From: Gracilaria vermiculophylla
Taxonomy: Eukaryota; Rhodophyta; Florideophyceae; Gracilariales; Gracilariaceae
DNA length: 15,028 nt
Reading direction: 5' to 3'
Assembly (NCBI GenBank): GCA_019155205.2
Contig: JAHNZQ020000049.1
Coordinates: forward strand, 1,275,606-1,290,633
Every line of letters starts with the position of its first letter. The first letter of the stretch is position 1. Both the position numbers and the translations under genes were made by a program. This document shows positions 14,161 to 15,028 of the stretch, piece after piece. A model generated the notes under the pieces. The model searched no databases. It was not told the origin of the DNA and saw only the letters and a program-made list of their open reading frames with translations.

Positions 14161-15028
14161 AAGACTGTTGGAAACATACATATTGCAGAAACGCACACTT
14201 CGTGTTCGAGTTGATAGGAAAAACTTTTGCTTTGTTCCCATACATACGGTGGAAGAAGCATGCGATGTGACGTAGGCTTTTGCAACATGCCTGGCGCGAA
14301 CGCGTCGCTCTGTCCACTGAGGCGCACGCTGTCTCAAAGGTGATGGCCACGTTTTGCAAACTGTGCAACCGCTATGGGTTTAGGAACGTTTGGTGAACAC
14401 GTTCATCACTCACACGTTCATTCAAGCAAGTGGAAGAACTTCGTGTAAGCGCTACCATACCCTGGACAAAGTCAAGAACCATTTGGGTGCGGTAAATGTG
14501 GCTGGCCGACAGTCGCTTCATGTGCTGGAAAGATTGCCGGCCATGAACACGGACATCACGAAAGGTGGCTGCGTTCAACTACGGAATGCAGATGGCGCCA
14601 ACAACCATGTGAGAGAATTTACAGATAGAGGGAGGCGATGGCTGTTGCTATCAGCTGCGATTGCCTTCGGGCTGCGAGTCACAGGAGCTGCGGCGCGTCA
14701 CGACCGACAGCAGGCGCAGGAGCGGTGGACTGGTGACGGCAAAGAAGCAACGCGTGGCTTGAGATCAAGCGCGAATCACGTGCAATAGGGACATCGTGTC
14801 CGGCCCCGGGCAATTTCATGCGCTTTGACATAGCGAGAGAAATTGCGATATTCCGAGGCGGCTTCTTTGGCTCAAGGCGCGGGCAGATGACCGGAAGAAA
14901 AGTACAGTGCGTTTCAAAAACATATTACCCCTCAAAAGTGCGCCAAAACTGTACTGTAGACTAGATTTTGCACATAGTCTATGTAGAATCGTTTCAAAAA
15001 GATATGTACACCGTCTTCTTTATAATAA
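14161..15028. other. Gene-free region downstream of the reductase
   Basis: No AATAAA follows the reductase stop codon. A plus-strand open frame ends near 14788, but its first ATG is well inside it and the product looks random. From about 14880 the sequence becomes AT-rich and full of short repeats up to the window edge, suggesting the border of another element or gene outside the window. Confidence 0.45.
14901..15005. repeat. Cluster of short inverted and direct repeats at window edge
   Basis: AGTACAGT (14901-14908) is the perfect reverse complement of ACTGTACT (14948-14955). TAGACTA (14957-14963) pairs with TAGTCTA (14975-14981). CGTTTCAAAAA occurs twice, at 14910-14920 and 14990-15000, and both copies are followed by a nucleotide and ATAT. 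Such clustering is typical of mobile-element ends or 3' regulatory DNA, but the window stops before the context can be judged. Confidence 0.5.

Noticed and set aside
1..15028. tRNA genes, rRNA and CRISPR arrays
   Set aside because: No T-loop/A-box combinations, rRNA-like stretches or regularly spaced identical repeats with unique spacers were seen. The ~35-bp array has no spacers and is degenerate.

Overview
The window looks like nuclear DNA of a eukaryote with compact, intron-poor genes. There are four long open frames, none showing a clear intron. They are separated by long non-coding stretches, and there are no operons or Shine-Dalgarno-like signals. Three of the four reading frames begin at an ATG with a purine at -3. 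The gene content (a multi-MSP-domain protein, an AlkD-like HEAT-repeat protein with a long disordered tail, a BED-finger protein and a zinc-free medium-chain reductase) together with single-exon genes in repeat-rich surroundings would fit a multicellular red alga. That is a low-confidence guess; another intron-poor protist or fungus is not excluded.

Layout. Positions 1-4055 hold no convincing gene. This stretch is mixed in composition, with a strikingly AT-rich centre (about 1200-2880), and looks like old, decayed intergenic or transposon-derived DNA. At 4056-5537 (minus) is a soluble protein with three tandem MSP/VAP-type domains. At 6522-9233 (plus) is a large nuclear-type protein with a BED-like zinc finger and a faint resemblance to hAT transposases. 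These two genes are divergent. The roughly 1 kb between their start codons carries a nearly perfect 54-bp tandem duplication (5708-5825) and an old, degenerate array of about eight ~35-bp units (6142-6423).

An 840-bp convergent spacer follows. At 10075-11523 (minus) is an AlkD-superfamily protein that keeps the catalytic-type Asp and Arg but has lost both pocket tryptophans, and it carries a ~220-residue disordered tail. It is divergent from 13234-14160 (plus), a zinc-independent quinone oxidoreductase/enone-reductase-like enzyme. The 1.7 kb between them holds a G-quadruplex-capable purine tract next to the AlkD-like gene, then a very CpG-rich segment. From 14161 to the end no gene is visible, only short inverted and direct repeats near the edge.

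The four genes do not form an obvious pathway. They appear to be independent neighbours arranged as two divergent pairs. I see no clear novel multi-gene system. The best leads are the BED/hAT-like protein, the altered AlkD pocket, the three-MSP protein without a membrane anchor, and the degenerate tandem array.
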